A stretch of DNA of 64,000 bases from Toxonevra muliebris (taxonomy: Eukaryota; Arthropoda; Insecta; Diptera; Pallopteridae): contig OY829328.1 in assembly GCA_963691655.1 (NCBI GenBank), positions 84,758,400-84,822,399 on the forward strand. The letters are read 5' to 3'. Shown piece by piece: positions 12,468 to 25,487 of this stretch. Made by a program: the position numbers and the translations under genes. The notes beneath the pieces were generated by a model that was given only the letters and a program-made list of their open reading frames with translations, made no database searches and was not told the DNA's origin. Numbering within the stretch: the stretch's first letter is position 1; each line of letters opens with the position of its first letter.

Positions 12468-15400
12468 ATTTCATGCCGAATTTTTGATTGCTTTAAACAT
12501 GAGCTCAATTTGATTTCCGAAAATAAAAAACATTTGGTAAGAGAGTGAAAAACTTCATATAAAAACAAGAAAGAGTGTGCGGCACTCGGTTGATGAAAAC
12601 GCTTTACAAATTTACAACGACATAGTGTAATTAAGAACTTTATAATAAATACTCGTATATTCACCCACTCCTACTAAGTACCCTACATTAAATTAGATTT
12701 GACAGGTGTTTATGTCATATTATTTCTTGATTTAATCGATTTAATATTTTATTAGTATTGATAAAATAAATAATCTAATGGTTTTTATTATGACGAGAAA
12801 TTTTTTTAATTTAAAAGTAAATAATGAAAAACAGAAATAAAAAATAAAGTCAAAACATTGAATTTAGTTCCATAGTCAACAGCCTGTACCTTGGACTTTA
12901 TAATTTTAAATTTCTATTTTGAAAATACATACTTGAGTACGTCTGGAATGAAACAATATTCTACGAATGACGTTTCTTTAGTAAAAGAAATACATTCTCG
13001 TGCACACATTTATAAAGTTTACTTTGTGTTAGTTTGTTTGTATTTTTTATACAGATTTCAGATAATACAGTAGCCATTTATAAATATGAACAAATTGAAA
13101 CAAATCCCAGTATTGTAATCATCCATATAAATATATAAAAAAAGAAGAGCTTGAATATTGATAAGATACCAGGCAATGATAATCATGAATATATTCATGC
13201 TTTTGTAAGGTGAATATTGATATTCCATGACCTTGTTATATAAGAAAAATGGATGGGTTTTGAAGTTATAAATTAACATTTAATCAAGTCGATATAATCT
13301 ATAGAATCAGAATATTAAATCAACTGTTTTTGTTATACTTTTAATGCTACCAAGCAGATTTCAATTAGAAACGTTTTTTAATCAAATCTATAAGCCAATA
13401 GTTAGATTCCAATGAATGTTCACACAATATGCCTCATGTTAGTCCTAAGGTAACAAATCTTCTCCATCTATATTGAATCTTTCATTAAGTTATTGGTTGC
13501 TTAAAATCACTTTGTCTAAATAGCGAATAATCCGAACATCACAGTGACATATTTAGAGTTCGGTTGCTATCTTTATTTTATTTGCAAATCTAATATGCAT
13601 AGCGCTTTCGAGAAAACAAAAATAAAATATACTTTCTTCATATAATACTACGACTCTTATTTGTCTGACATACTAAACTATAAAAAAAATATATTTTTAA
13701 GCTCTGTGTATTTTATTTTCAACACATAAAAGATGCTGTTAAAAGAAAGTTCAATCTTACGCGAATATAATATATACCCTACAAAAAATAAAATCACAAG
13801 AATAACATTCATATCCAATGTGTATTTTGGAGTACAAATAAATCTGTTTGAGGTTGTAATCCACTTGGAATGCAGAAGCTAAGCTATAATGTCGAGACAA
13901 ATCTCTTTATCAGAAATAAAAGAGTATATTTGAAAAACAATAATACTTTGTAAATTTGTTTGACCCTTGGTACGAGCGGCAGGAATGAACCACTTTTTCA
14001 TAGAAGGCTTCACTCCTTCACTCTGAAGGCTTGCTATACTGAAACTAATTAGAATCATAAAGAGTTCAGAGAAAGCTATTAACACTAAACACTAATTATT
14101 TTCCTTATCAAACATCATTATGATATGTAAATTCTATGCACCACCTTTCAACTGTAGGGTGTACATATACTCGTGCATATAATACTGAAACGCAGAATAG
14201 CCTGCATATATATTCGCATGTATTTTTGGACCAAGTCTGTTTTTTATGCCAGACATTGTCGATGTCTTGTCGACGGCATTTTTATTTTAATTTGTAATTA
14301 CGTTTTTGTTTATTTTTTGTAATTTTTTAAATGTCTGCTCACCTTATTTCATGATAATGACAACGCATTCGCTTTAATTTATTTGCTTATGAACAAAAAA
14401 AAAAACAAATAAAAATAAAAATAGGTAGGTATGTGTAGTGTTGGCGGGTACTTAGAAAAAGTTTTATGTAAATATGTATATAGAAAACCGGCATGACAGC
14501 ATTAATTCGCACTTGTATTATTCATTTTAAGTTTAAAAAGTCTAACAATAAGCGCTCAAGTAAATAGATAATTGAAATTTCATGTGTTTTTTTCTTTTTT
14601 GAGCAAATAATTAAAAAAGGCTTAATTTATTTCATTTGTTGATAAAAAAAACGAATATTGTCATTTAATTATATTCAATTAAGCATTTGCAATTAACATG
14701 CAAAATAATTGCATTAATTTGTAATTTATACATTGCCAATTTTGCAATAAAAAGAACTATTGGGCTATCATCATCTTCTTCATAATTCGTCATTACTAAC
14801 CAAAACAATCAAGGATGTAATTTAGGGCAGTGAATTACTATATTTTTTGGTTAGTAAAGTTGAAATCCTTTTACAAGGGGTTGATATATGGATAGTGGGC
14901 CTTGAAAGAGTTGGTTTCTGTAAACAAGAGAGAAGAGAACCAAAGAGAGAATATTCCACGTTATGTATTTAATTGTTGTACACATAACCTACAGGAAACA
15001 AGACAACAGTATATATATATATTTGTTTATACATATATATGTACCTATATGTAAGTATTTTATGAAATATATATTTTCATTTAAAATTGTCCTCATGTTA
15101 AGAAATTAAGGTTATTGCGACACTTAATCAAAGCTTTTTGGTCTTAGTTCAGTTAATATCACATTATTGTTTACATTTCCCACGTTTTATAATCATTGTG
15201 GTATAAGTATAAATATATTGGCGTAGGGTATGTATGAGAGCGAGAGAGCCCAATTCCTATGTATAAGTAGGTATATATGTATGAGTATTCATAAGTGAGC
15301 ATAATATTATGTAGTGCAATGACTCTCTCTCGCTGTTTAAATGCTCTTGCGAATACAGCCGGTTTTTCTTTTTAGTTATGTGCATAGAGTCAGAGAGAAA

Positions 15401-18400
15401 TCAATTTCCTTTCACGAAAACATTTGTATTATTCATGACCTTTGTCGTTGTTGACATTCAGTTTGAATATTTGCGAATAATTCGCACTATGTAGGAAAAA
15501 GTTATGTAAAATGATTAAACTAACCTATATTTATCGTTAAAAGGATAAACTTTTATGTTGTGTCGTATGGTATTAAAGTCGGTTTGTTTTTTCAAAAAAT
15601 GATGGAAAGAGTAGACAGACGTGCTGCCCTTTGCAAATTTATAGCGTATAAAGACGTTGTTAAAGTTCCTCATAAATCTTTTTTTTTATCTGGCCCTTTG
15701 AGCTGAGTGAGAAATTAAAATAATATGCTTGATTATTTTTATATTGTTTTTTATAAGTGTAATAAATACATAATGTGTTTTTTTTTTGTTATGTAGTGTG
15801 AAGAAGACCTTCAAAGGCGTTCTATGAAATTTTCCATTCGCTTTGTATTATCCATTGACAAGTGCCTAGAATCAAGGGGAAATTTATATATAAAGAATAG
15901 GAAGTTTATACAAAGGGGTAATGCAAGGGGTTCAAATTTATAGTTATGAAGAAGTTCCCATTCTTGAACACACACAGTGTTGCAAATTCTTGGCGCTCAA
16001 AAAAACTAAATTGAGAATTCCAAATTATAGAAACCACTAAGTAAGGGACATAATTTTGCCGCTAGATTACATTAAAAAAGTGAACACCCATGCATATTTA
16101 CGAATTTCATTTCCTTTGGGTTGTTATAGAGTGAAAATCAGTGTAAAATGGCGCATGGGTAAGTAGCACCTATTGAAATTTTATTGGAAGAGAAAAATAT
16201 CTAAAAAAACGAATTTGGATGAAAGAACGGTTTAAGATTTTGAGCTAGAATTTCATATGCTTTCATTTTTAAACTTTTCTTTTTATTTTCCAAATTTCCC
16301 ATGTTGGTTGTCTGTTAAAAAGAATACTAAAAAACCTGTTCCGATATTTCCATTTTGCTAACAAAGCTTAATTGACACTAACAAACAACCGTTGAGCAAT
16401 TGAGAGCATACCCTTAAAGACTTTCTCTCTTTACACAAATGTCAATTTTTTTAGAAATGAGAAAACGAAAATATTGAGCATATCAATATAAATCGTAATA
16501 GAGCGTATTCTCTTCATTGGAAATATTCCACATTTTTTTTTTAAATCGGGAGCAAAAGTGCTCATAAGATTTTATTAATTATAAACTTAATTTAATTATT
16601 TTTTGTATTTAATAAAAAGATTTTTTTTTTACGAAACCCGTTATCTTAATCTACTTAGCCTACCTCCTTTCAGCATATTTACGGTTATCAAAACAAAACA
16701 AAAAATCAATTGCGGATCTGTGACCTTCAAATGATCTTTGTATTTTTGATAGACATGATTTTTATGTCAAAGTATATTTTATTCAAATATTTTCATACTA
16801 TGCTATTAAATCAACAAAATGTTTCGAGAAAGTGGAAAAATTTGCAATGGAAACCATCAAAATTCTTATCACATGATATGGAAAAATTACCATATTAAAA
16901 AAAAAAAACCAACCAAGAGTTGTTTTTATAATTTTTTTGTATTAAAAGTAATGCACCTTGATCGGTTTTTGTATGAGAGACACATTGGATCACATTGTGG
17001 AGCATGTTTCACCTTTAATTTCAATGTTGTTGTTTTCGATTATTATTGTTATTGCTGTTGTGGTCTCATGATTTGTTTTTTATTTGTATGATAAACCGGC
17101 GGCGGTGAGTGGTTATAAATAATACACACGCTAAAAAATGAGTTCAAAATAAAAAACAGAAAATCTTTAAAAAAATTTTTTATCAATACCGAAAATTACT
17201 GTGTTAAAGAAAATAATGGATAAATAAAAGTTAAGGAAAATTGAAGGTGGGAGTAAAAAACAAAACACAAATTATTTAAAATCAAAGTCAAAGAGAAAAC
17301 ATCAAATCACCTTCATAAAGAAAAACAAGAAGAAAAGAAACTAAGCCCCCTTCTTCCCCTCGCAAAATATAAAAAAAATACTAAAGAACCCTCTGTCTTA
17401 AATTAAGAACAAAATCAATTAGAGGATGAATATATATATAAATATAAATGTATATACATATGTTAAATATATATTATGTATACAATATTCATATGTGCAT
17501 ATATATTATACATATGTACATTATGTGTAAAACATTTTTCCGGGGGGAAGCGGCGCCAGGGAGGCAAAGAAATTATATTAAAATAACATTAACAAAAAAA
17601 AGCACATGTAAAATGAAAAGTGAAAAATTATGCAATTTCAAAGTGTGAAGAGTACGGAAATGGATTGTTGAATAAGAATAAAAAAAGTTAATTAAATTAT
17701 TTGATGTAAAATCAATTAAAAATATAAAAATTTTAAACCAAATTGAAATTTTTTCTCTGCGATAAAAAATTTTAGTATCAAACTCACACTCCACTCAAAT
17801 CATTTCACTTTTAATTAAACTTGAAATGTACTCGTACTCAGCTGTTACTCACCGTCTTTTCGTCTGCTGTGTATATAGTATGCGTATGTATGTATATCTC
17901 GTTGTATGTGTAACAATCCTGTTCTATCCTTTTTCTTCAATTCAATTCTTTATTATTTCTTTATTATCACTTTTTTTCCAACTTATTTCCTTCATTTGAC
18001 ACGCACTAATTGAATTTTATAAATTTGTGAGCGAGAGCAATGAATAAGTCCTAATCGAGAATAGAATAATTAAAATTATAAAACAAAAACTTTGATTAAA
18101 TTTTATATAATCTCTAAATTTTTCATCTGATTCTTCTTCTAATACACAATTCAATGGAATATAAATGCAACGCACCACTGAGAAGAAAACTTTTTTTTAA
18201 TTGTGTATTTGTGTTGTTCTTCTTCTTCCTTATAAATAAGTGCAACACTTATTTGTTACCACAAAGAGCTTTAAATTTAATGCGACCCGTTCACATCAAA
18301 GTTTCACATTCGACTGAATGCGTTGAAACAAGCCAAATAACAAAAGTTGAATGAAAAGATTTAACACGAAAAATTATTAAAAATTTCTTAACATATATAT

Positions 18401-21070
18401 ATACATTTATACATGAGCTTATACATATGTACGCATATGTAGAACAAATATGCGCGAACCATGCGCTCATTTGAAACTCTCACTAAATGAGAAATACTAA
18501 AATACAAAAAAAATAAGACAACATGAGCTTAATATTATAATACAACAACAACTGTGTAAAACCATTCTCGACGCACTCACCCAGTTGCACATCAGATCAT
18601 CCTTCCAGGCATTATGAAGGAAGAAAAGTTAATTTCATTAGCAACATGGCTGGATAGGTGGGAGAATCCATATTCCAAAGATTTAAAAATGTAGGTATAT
18701 ATAAAAAACATGGAGAAACAAACTTCTATATAACATAGTTTTTACCGGGTCACGGAGTTTACAGAAATTACTATTTTTTGCATGATACAAAGATTTGTAA
18801 CGACCAGGAGGAAGGCATGCAACATGCAATGTTTAATTACAAGCGTTTAAGGCCAACAAATATAACATTGTCGAATTCATGATCCAATCGGAGGAAGGCT
18901 TGTTTGAAAAAGTAGTTTTATGAAGAAAGTGTAAAATTATCTAAGGAGAATTGAACATCTCAGGTGAGAAGACTCGATGAATACAGCCTAAGTGCTAACT
19001 ACTCCTGCAAAATAATACCTAACGGCAGTACCGTGGAGGTGAGTGAGTCTCTAGTACGTAGGCGCATTACTGAGAAGATCCAGTCAGTATGCATGACGTG
19101 CGGACTACTGGCATCTTTGAGTTTTTGAGTTTTGAGTTTCTAAAGTTCCATTCATTATTGTTTTGAGGAGCAATTGGAAAATTATCAGCTGGGTAGTCAT
19201 ACGCAGCCACATATAGAAATGCCTCAAGACTTCTAAAGCGATATAGCGAAATGGTGTACAAATTGGGAGCAAAATACACAAAGCTAAAGAGCGCGCTAGT
19301 TAACATAATGTAGAATTCCATGTTGTTGTTACTCCTAAAGTAAGTAGAGCTTTTTGTTTTATAGTTTTTCAGAGGCACAAAACGAGAGAGTGCACGAGCG
19401 AATAAAGGCGAAACGAAAAGAGAAACAGCTAGATTAATACCATTATTTTGTTGTTGTCTATTAAACACTTGATAATAGTTTTCTATTATGTTGTTTTTGT
19501 TTATTATTAATTTAAAGTCGTCAAAATTTTTAAAAAATCGTATGACTGGACTCAAGAAAATTGCTCAATAATAATGTCGTTATCATTTATTGTTTTTATT
19601 TTTTGTTATTGTTGCTGATGTCTCTGTGTTACCACTTTATTGAATTGCGAAATATGTCTGTCTGTGGTGAATAAGCATTTAGAGGTTAAATTTTAAGTAC
19701 AGTAGTGGTAGTGCAAACCTTTTAGGTATTGCTACAAATTTATAGAATTGCATGTTTTAACGGCAGTAGGTGAAATGATTGCTCGAGCAAAGTTCATCAA
19801 ATATATAATGTGAAATAGATCTAGCGTAAAGATTATAAAATAATAGCATAGCATGTTTTTTGTTCATTTTTAATCATATCATTTTTTATGTCTTAATCAA
19901 TAATAGTCAATTATTTTAGGTCTGTTAGTTTAATCAGCGGTCAGGCAATGCGTATAAGTGATTTTAATTTATTGAACATTTTTGTTTTTTATTTGATTAA
20001 CTGAATGGATTTCATAAGAAATTTGGAACACTTTAGTCAGCCACTTTTTTAAAATTCAAATCAATCAGGTGTACGAAATTATTTACATAGTATCTCTATA
20101 ACATTTTTTATGTTTGTTTGTTAAAGTTGATGGCTCCGCTGCAATAAAATAAGGTTCGTATTAAACTGTCTGAATTGGAATAAATACAATTTTATGCTCA
20201 TAAATTCATTAAAATCAAATCAGAGACAATTTCAAATTCCTAATAAAATATTCTAATCACAAATTAAAGAAATTTGATAAAGAAAAAGAAGGAAGCCAAT
20301 GGAAACAAAACTAAAACACTAAATTGTCACCAAGAACGTGCAATAAAAAATGCTAACAAAATACTATTAATAAAAAAATCATGCCTCTCACTTCCACTAC
20401 CTCCCTCACCTCATTTGCCTTTCAAGTAGAAATTTCTCACTGTTGCGAAGTCAAAAATTTCGTCTCTCTTTTTTGTATACATACATATCTCCAATTTTAT
20501 CAACTGTTGTTGGTTGTATTATTTTTGTTGTTGTTAAGTTTTGTAGGTGTGTCTCTCTTCTTTACCCAGTACATTGTCGTGATATGAGAGCGCACCATCG
20601 CTGGTGATGGCGATTTTGTGCCATCCACAATTCAAAATGAAGGTCAATTTATTAACACCATGTGCTCTCACTCACAACATACATAACTAATATTTGTTAT
20701 TGTAATTGTTGTTTATACGCTTGCTAGCAACTACTTGAATATTTGTTTATTTATGTGTTGATTTAATTTCGCGTGTTTGCTATATAAATATATGTATGAA
20801 CAAATTTCTATTCATACGCACAATTCATGTCTACCTACATATGCCTGAATATATGTATGTATAGAAAAGTTTATTGGCTTTTTTATGTTTTATTTGCATA
20901 TGTCCACAAGATATACATACAGCTGGTTGGTTTGCTAGATAGTAGATAGTTAATTGTGTTTCTATTTCGAGTGAAAAGAATAAATTAAATTTTATTTGGT
21001 TTCATGTTCTTTGCTTTTATGCTTCTTTCGCATTTGTATGTATTAAGCTTTTGTCATTAAGTTTCCATGT

Positions 21071-21143
21071 GGTCCTGTGGCGCAATGGATAACGCGTCTG
21101 ACTACGGATCAGAAGATTCCAGGTTCGACTCCTGGCAGGATCG
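21071..21143 (+). tRNA. tRNA-Arg (anticodon ACG)
   Basis: A 73-nt cloverleaf. The acceptor stem GGTCCTG pairs with CAGGATC (one G-U) and the discriminator is G. The D-arm contains the A box TGGCGCAATGG. The anticodon stem is TCTGA/TCAGA with loop CTACGGA, giving anticodon ACG (read as ICG for CGU/CGC/CGA). The T-arm has the B box GGTTCGACTCC, matching the consensus. No intron and no encoded CCA, as expected for a eukaryotic nuclear gene. A T-run follows 7 nt downstream. Confidence 0.97.
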
Positions 21144-21150
21144 AGAGTAC

Positions 21151-21158
21151 TTTTTTTT
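21151..21158 (+). terminator. RNA polymerase III T-run terminator of tRNA-Arg
   Basis: Eight consecutive T residues on the sense strand just downstream of the tRNA body, the usual Pol III stop signal. Confidence 0.85.
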
Positions 21159-21439
21159 AGTAACACATATTTTTTTTTATTTTTAAGTATAACTTCTGAA
21201 CATAAAAATATGTTGTACATATATAAAAAATGGGGGTTTGGCTCCAGTTTTTTGAGTTATTTAAGGCATATTTTTATAGTGCTGCATTTGATAGGACTTG
21301 AACTAGTCAGAAGCTAGAGCGGATTATCAATGATCTTCTGCTACTGCTAAATAACCCTATCTACTCGTTTGAGGAAGACAGCATTATTCGCCATTCATAT
21401 ACGTGTCCAAAGCGCCCTAGATCTTTGGAGATTTTGAAG

Positions 21440-22110
21440 AAAAAGCCTGTTAAGACTTGGTCGACAATAATTTGAAATTAATCCCCAAATAGTGTCTCGT
21501 AATTAGAACTAGTGTTGTCTGCTATTCCACAAACGAACTCCCCAGTCCCTAATTAACTATCTGATTATAGGTGGAGTTGACATCGCAGTCTCTTGATGTT
21601 CTAGGCATGTCCATCCAATGGGGCGTTCGTTGGAATAATCACATATTTCGAATAACGAAAGACGTTGTCTTTCAAAGGCGGTGTAAGATATATTCCATTC
21701 AAAATCTACATCTCCTATATTCGCCCCAAAATGGACCAACTGCAGCTCCAGGACTGCATTCAACATCAAGCGGTATAGGTGGTAGGAGAACGAAGGGTTT
21801 TCAGCTATACTAACTTCTTGGAGCATTCTAGAATCGTGCCCTGCGTTACTCTATTCTACCGTTATTTCCATAGTTGATGTTCGCTATCTGATGCCATTAG
21901 TCCCCCAGAACTACGCAATCCGTATGTGGATCTCACGCATTACACGTGGAAACACTACTCCTACACAAAATCGAAATATTTCTTTTCATTGTCTCACCAG
22001 TCGTTTATGGAAAACTTTTTCCTCACATTCATGCCCTAATCAAATTCAAGGTGAACGTTCACCTATACTTTTTTTATATTTACTTATACCTTTCCTTCGC
22101 TTCCAATTAA
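21440..22110 (+). pseudogene. Decayed reverse transcriptase of a jockey-like non-LTR retrotransposon
   Basis: Read in shifting frames, this carries pieces of the C-terminal part of a jockey-clade reverse transcriptase. There is a CCLL-like segment near 21511 (read SVVCYSTNELPSP). SLDVLGMSIQ...VRWNNHIFRITKD lies at about 21590-21665, then FQRRCK, a poorly kept RPKMEY region and HSTSSGIGG (about 21758-21784). VPCVTLFYRYFHS follows near 21836-21875. Several frameshifts and stops separate these, so it is dead. The assignment rests on recalled family motifs. It lies just upstream of the AN1 gene on the same strand. Confidence 0.55.
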
Positions 22111-22291
22111 CGCAATGCTTTGTATTGTCCTGTATTTGATTTATAGCAGGCTGTAGGGTACTCGATTTAAAAAACTACAAAACGAACAGAACTTCGAAAT
22201 TTTCCCATACTGTCAAAATCATATGTTAATAGAAATAAACAAACCAAAAAGAAAAAACCAGAATAAATAAATAAATAAAAACTCCAGAAAC

Positions 22292-22952
22292 ATGGAAGGT
22301 AATTTCAAAAAGATAAAAAAAAATGGAATATATTAATGAAGCATAAGTTTTAATAGATGAACAAGCAAAGAAATCGACGGAAATCCCCGCCAACACAACA
22401 GAAACGAAAGAAGAAAATTCCATTCCATCCACAACCGAAGATGCACCGCTCTTTCCTACCGCTCCTGGCAAACAACGACCCGATTATGGCACTAACAACA
22501 CACTCGAACTGCTAGAACGTATTCCTAGTAAAGTAGTCGATCTTAAATTGGATGATGTATTAACTGCAGTAAAGACTGTGGACAACTTGTGTGACTATCC
22601 ACGTTGTAAAACAAAAACAAATCTAATGGGACAAGATTGTGAGCTGTGTCGAAAACGTTTTTGCTTCAAGCATGGATTGCCTGAAGTGCATGGTTGTGGG
22701 GAGGCTGTAAAAAAAGATGAACGTAAGAAGTTTTTACATCCGAAACCACTAAAAACAATACGACAAGAAGAAGAATTGGTTCAAGCGAAAAAGAAGCTTC
22801 AAGCTAAACTGAAGGATATGCAAGTGGGGCGCATGCAAAAAACTGGTGGTAGTGGTAGCGCTGCGGCTGGCGGAGGAAAAGGTGCAGGTGCTAGTGCTAC
22901 AGCAGGCGGTAGTGGTGATGGGCGAAAGGCTAGCAAGAAAAAAGGAAATTAA
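22292..22952 (+). CDS. AN1-type zinc finger protein (IGHMBP2 C-terminal-like)
   Basis: Predicted 200-aa protein from two exons: 22292-22298 (ATGGAAG) and 22357-22952, with a 58-bp GT-AG intron giving MEDEQAKKSTEIP. The second exon is open throughout. Residues 81-116 form an AN1 finger with spacing C-x4-C-x10-C-x2-C-x4-C-x2-H-x5-H-x-C (C81, C86, C97, C100, C105, H108, H114, C116), ending in the characteristic VHGCGE. A charged helix (KKKLQAKLKDMQ) and a Gly/Ser/Ala-rich linker lead to a basic tail KASKKKGN. AN1 fingers bind two zincs and usually mediate ubiquitin/proteasome or RNA-helicase links; the HGCGE form recalls the finger of the helicase SMUBP-2, but no helicase is present here. The tiny first exon is inferred. 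Confidence 0.82.
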
Positions 22953-23660
22953 AATTGGCATGATTTATGAAAATATTAATGAAATTTATAGTTATCAATG
23001 CGAAAAATTCTACTCAAATTAAAACTATTATATGGATAAATGTAATTATAACAAAAATTCTTTTTCATGGGATTTTAAGGGTACGAATAGGTAGATTCTA
23101 CAGTTCCATAGATTTTAAAATAATGCTGAAATTGGGAATCTAATGGGATCTTAACTTCAATTTTAATCAATAAAGAAATGTAGGTCATCTTCTAAGCTAC
23201 TAAATATTTAAACCAGTCAGATTGTTGTTCCTTACCATTATGGAAGTTTACATGTCAATGATTACTGAATTTCTCTGAGTTATTCTCTCTGGTATTAATT
23301 GTTCTAAACTGAAAGTATAAGGTCACTTGCTCTTAGTATTTTATGCATTTTATTAGGGTTATATTAAACCGACACAAAAGGACCATGTGGGAAACAATTG
23401 CTGTTTCCCACAAAAGAGATTTTTGAATTGATAGAGCTTTTGCTTTTTCAATTTAACAAAAATTGTGTGCCTACTCAAACCGCATAATTACTGTCCGCTA
23501 TATGGGCCCCATTTCATTGAAGTTTCTTTACAGAAAAACTGTAACTTTAAATAAGACACACCCTATAAATGAAATCCATAAATAAAAATCAGCTGATCAT
23601 TATAAACAAACTGAGTGCTACTGTTTTTTATTGATTGGAAATAAATATTAAATCATACAA
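22953..23660. other. Intergenic region between the AN1 and UPF0598 genes
   Basis: Contains the 3' end of the AN1 gene, with a candidate polyadenylation signal AATAAA near 23169. The promoter of the downstream plus-strand gene must also lie here. No other open frame or RNA gene is convincing. Confidence 0.45.
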
Positions 23661-24458
23661 ATGTTAATAAAACGATTATTAATCTTGAATAAAAGCAATT
23701 ACATAACTCCCACAATATGTCGTCATATCAGTTACATACAGGGACAGGAACCGGAACCAAAAATACGTGAATACTTTTATTATATTGATCATGAAGGCAT
23801 GGCAAGTACAGTTTATAAGAATTATTTGAATATTTCTTTAAGTTTTAATAATATTTACACATTTTTGTATTAGCTCTTTCTCGATGATGCTAAAATGAAA
23901 AATTTCACTTCATGCTTCAAGGAGAAGAAATTTTTGAAGTTCTTCTTTAGCCGCCTCAAATTTAATGATACGCCAAGATATCGCACTGAATTCCCTTACA
24001 TGTCACCATGTGGACGCGAACGTAATTATATACGCTGTGATGATACGCCAATTGTATTTACCCATGTTCTGCAAGATCAAAAAGGTATGCTCTTTAGTCC
24101 ACATATCTAGACACACATAAAAAAAACAAATACTATTGTTGCAGGAAATGCTAAGCTATCATATGCACACGGTGGTGATACATTAACCATTGATTTTCAA
24201 CCGCAACAAATCTATATGAATCCCGAAACTGGACGTGTTTATCATCCTGCCTGGGAGAAAGTAGGCAACATTGGTTTAATACGGTCTAAATTGGCCATTG
24301 AATTAAGTCGTGACTTTGAATTTGGCAATGGTGAACAACGCCCACCAACACATTTTATTTGGAAAGATAAACGTTTGACATTGGAATATCAATGGGTCGC
24401 GCTTACAAAAAGATATAGCATGTTCGAGCAAAGTGAAACTAATAATTTAAAACTGTGA
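23661..24458 (+). CDS. UPF0598 family protein (C8orf82 / CG30010-like), probably mitochondrial
   Basis: 221-aa protein from three exons: 23661-23801, 23874-24084 and 24145-24458. The start MLIKRLLILNKSNYITPTIC is basic and lacks acids, like a mitochondrial presequence. The conserved body includes YFYYIDHEGM|LFLDDAKMKNF across intron 1, CFKEKKFLKFFFSRL, FPYMSPCGRERNYIRCDD, VVFTHVL-like IVFTHVLQDQ, and a C-terminal block with HPAWEKVGNIGLIRSKLA. The family is conserved in animals with no settled biochemical role. Intron 1 starts with GC rather than GT (ATG|GCAAGT); no GT donor keeps the family frame. Intron 2 is a normal GT-AG. The gene is convergent with crossbronx: 110 bp separate the two stop codons. 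Confidence 0.93.
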
Positions 24459-24568
24459 TGTTAGTGAAAGGTAATAAATTGATTTTATTTTTCAACTTAA
24501 AAGTAAAATAAAATTATTTTTACAAAATTATGTATGTGTATATCAAAAAAATATACAAAATTTTTTTG

Positions 24569-25487
24569 TTATTCTACGCTGAGCGGTTTAAATTCACCCT
24601 CTTTTACCCATGACAACCCATTAGCTGTAGCTGTAGGTGTATTCGCCATATCTTGACCCAAACGTATACGTTCCATTACGGGGCCATGTACATCATTGTC
24701 ATATTTCTCGAATACTATATAATGCGGATCTTCTGTAGGTGCTTCATCGTATATACGCTGCTTACTCAATGCTATGCAATCTTTAACACGTGCTATAAAT
24801 TCAGCACGATTCTGTGTTAACATTTCTGCAGCCTCCGCATTATTATATTTGCCCGTAGTAACAAGCCGCATTGATTCTGTAGGATCGAGGAAAATCGATT
24901 GTACGTATTTGAGCAATTGCCAGATATGATCTTCACCAGTGCGCCAATGTGGAAAGGCGATAGTGATATCCAAAGACCCAGTATAGGGGCAGATGAGCGG
25001 ATGAACGATTTCGTTTTGGAATATTACAGTCTAGGTGAACAGCAGAAACGTAAAATGTTAGTTGTGCTGCTAGCTTATATTATCGGCATTTACTTACTGG
25101 CAACGTTTTGTCATCAGGAAATTTGTCAGGTAACAAAATTGTAAAGCGAAATACAGCATCCACATAGAAACCTTGACGCACAAAGATAACGCCATACCAC
25201 ACTTTTTGGAATAGAAAGAAGTTGGAAATATAAAAAAATCGAGTTATATTCTAATTTAATATATGAAATTTAAGTTTGTAATAACTTACATAGCGAATTA
25301 CTATAGGATGGTATTACATAGACACCACCTATTTTTTCCGATTCAATCATTTTGCTGCAATGTTTAGAATTATTTATATTTGCATATTTATTAGAAATTT
25401 TTAAACTTACTATTCTGCTAATATTTTATATTCCTGCTGTATCGTGGTTAATAATTTTTCATCGGTTTTATTAGCGTCAAGAGTCAT
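24569..25487 (-). CDS. cbx: Crossbronx homologue (AKTIP/FTS family, inactive E2-like UEV)
   Basis: 235-aa protein from four exons, descending: 25487-25411, 25354-25290, 25201-25098 and 25030-24569; phases agree at each GT-AG junction. The UBC fold is visible: an N-terminal helix ([12 protein letters not shown]), then [62 protein letters not shown] and [16 protein letters not shown]. The position normally held by the catalytic cysteine (CLDI) reads SLDI, so it should not form a ubiquitin thioester. AKTIP relatives act with Hook proteins in vesicle transport; Drosophila crossbronx is needed in male germline. The tail ([20 protein letters not shown]) matches the family. Length is close to the fly protein. 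Convergent with the UPF0598 gene. Confidence 0.94.

Larger units (their letters stand above)
7478..21070. other. 13.6-kb AT-rich stretch without a recognised gene
   Basis: Both strands were read and no conserved domain or convincing splice-linked exon series was found. The longer open frames (9209-9604 minus, 9427-9888 plus, 19067-19555 minus) have low-complexity translations typical of AT-rich noncoding DNA. It contains a 23-nt poly-A (8840-8862), TA-rich tracts (15010-15022, 17430-17520), the inverted-repeat pair at 9401-9717 and the dispersed repeat at 12361-12467. It may be intergenic or a long intron of a gene outside the window. Confidence 0.4.

Noticed and set aside
19067..19555. 162-aa minus-strand open frame
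   Set aside because: No conserved blocks; the translation looks like random AT-rich DNA and the region lacks any gene context.
21017..21220. Minus-strand open frame reading LDPARSRTWNLLIRSQTRYP
   Set aside because: It is the antisense of the tRNA-Arg gene; such translations are a common annotation artefact.
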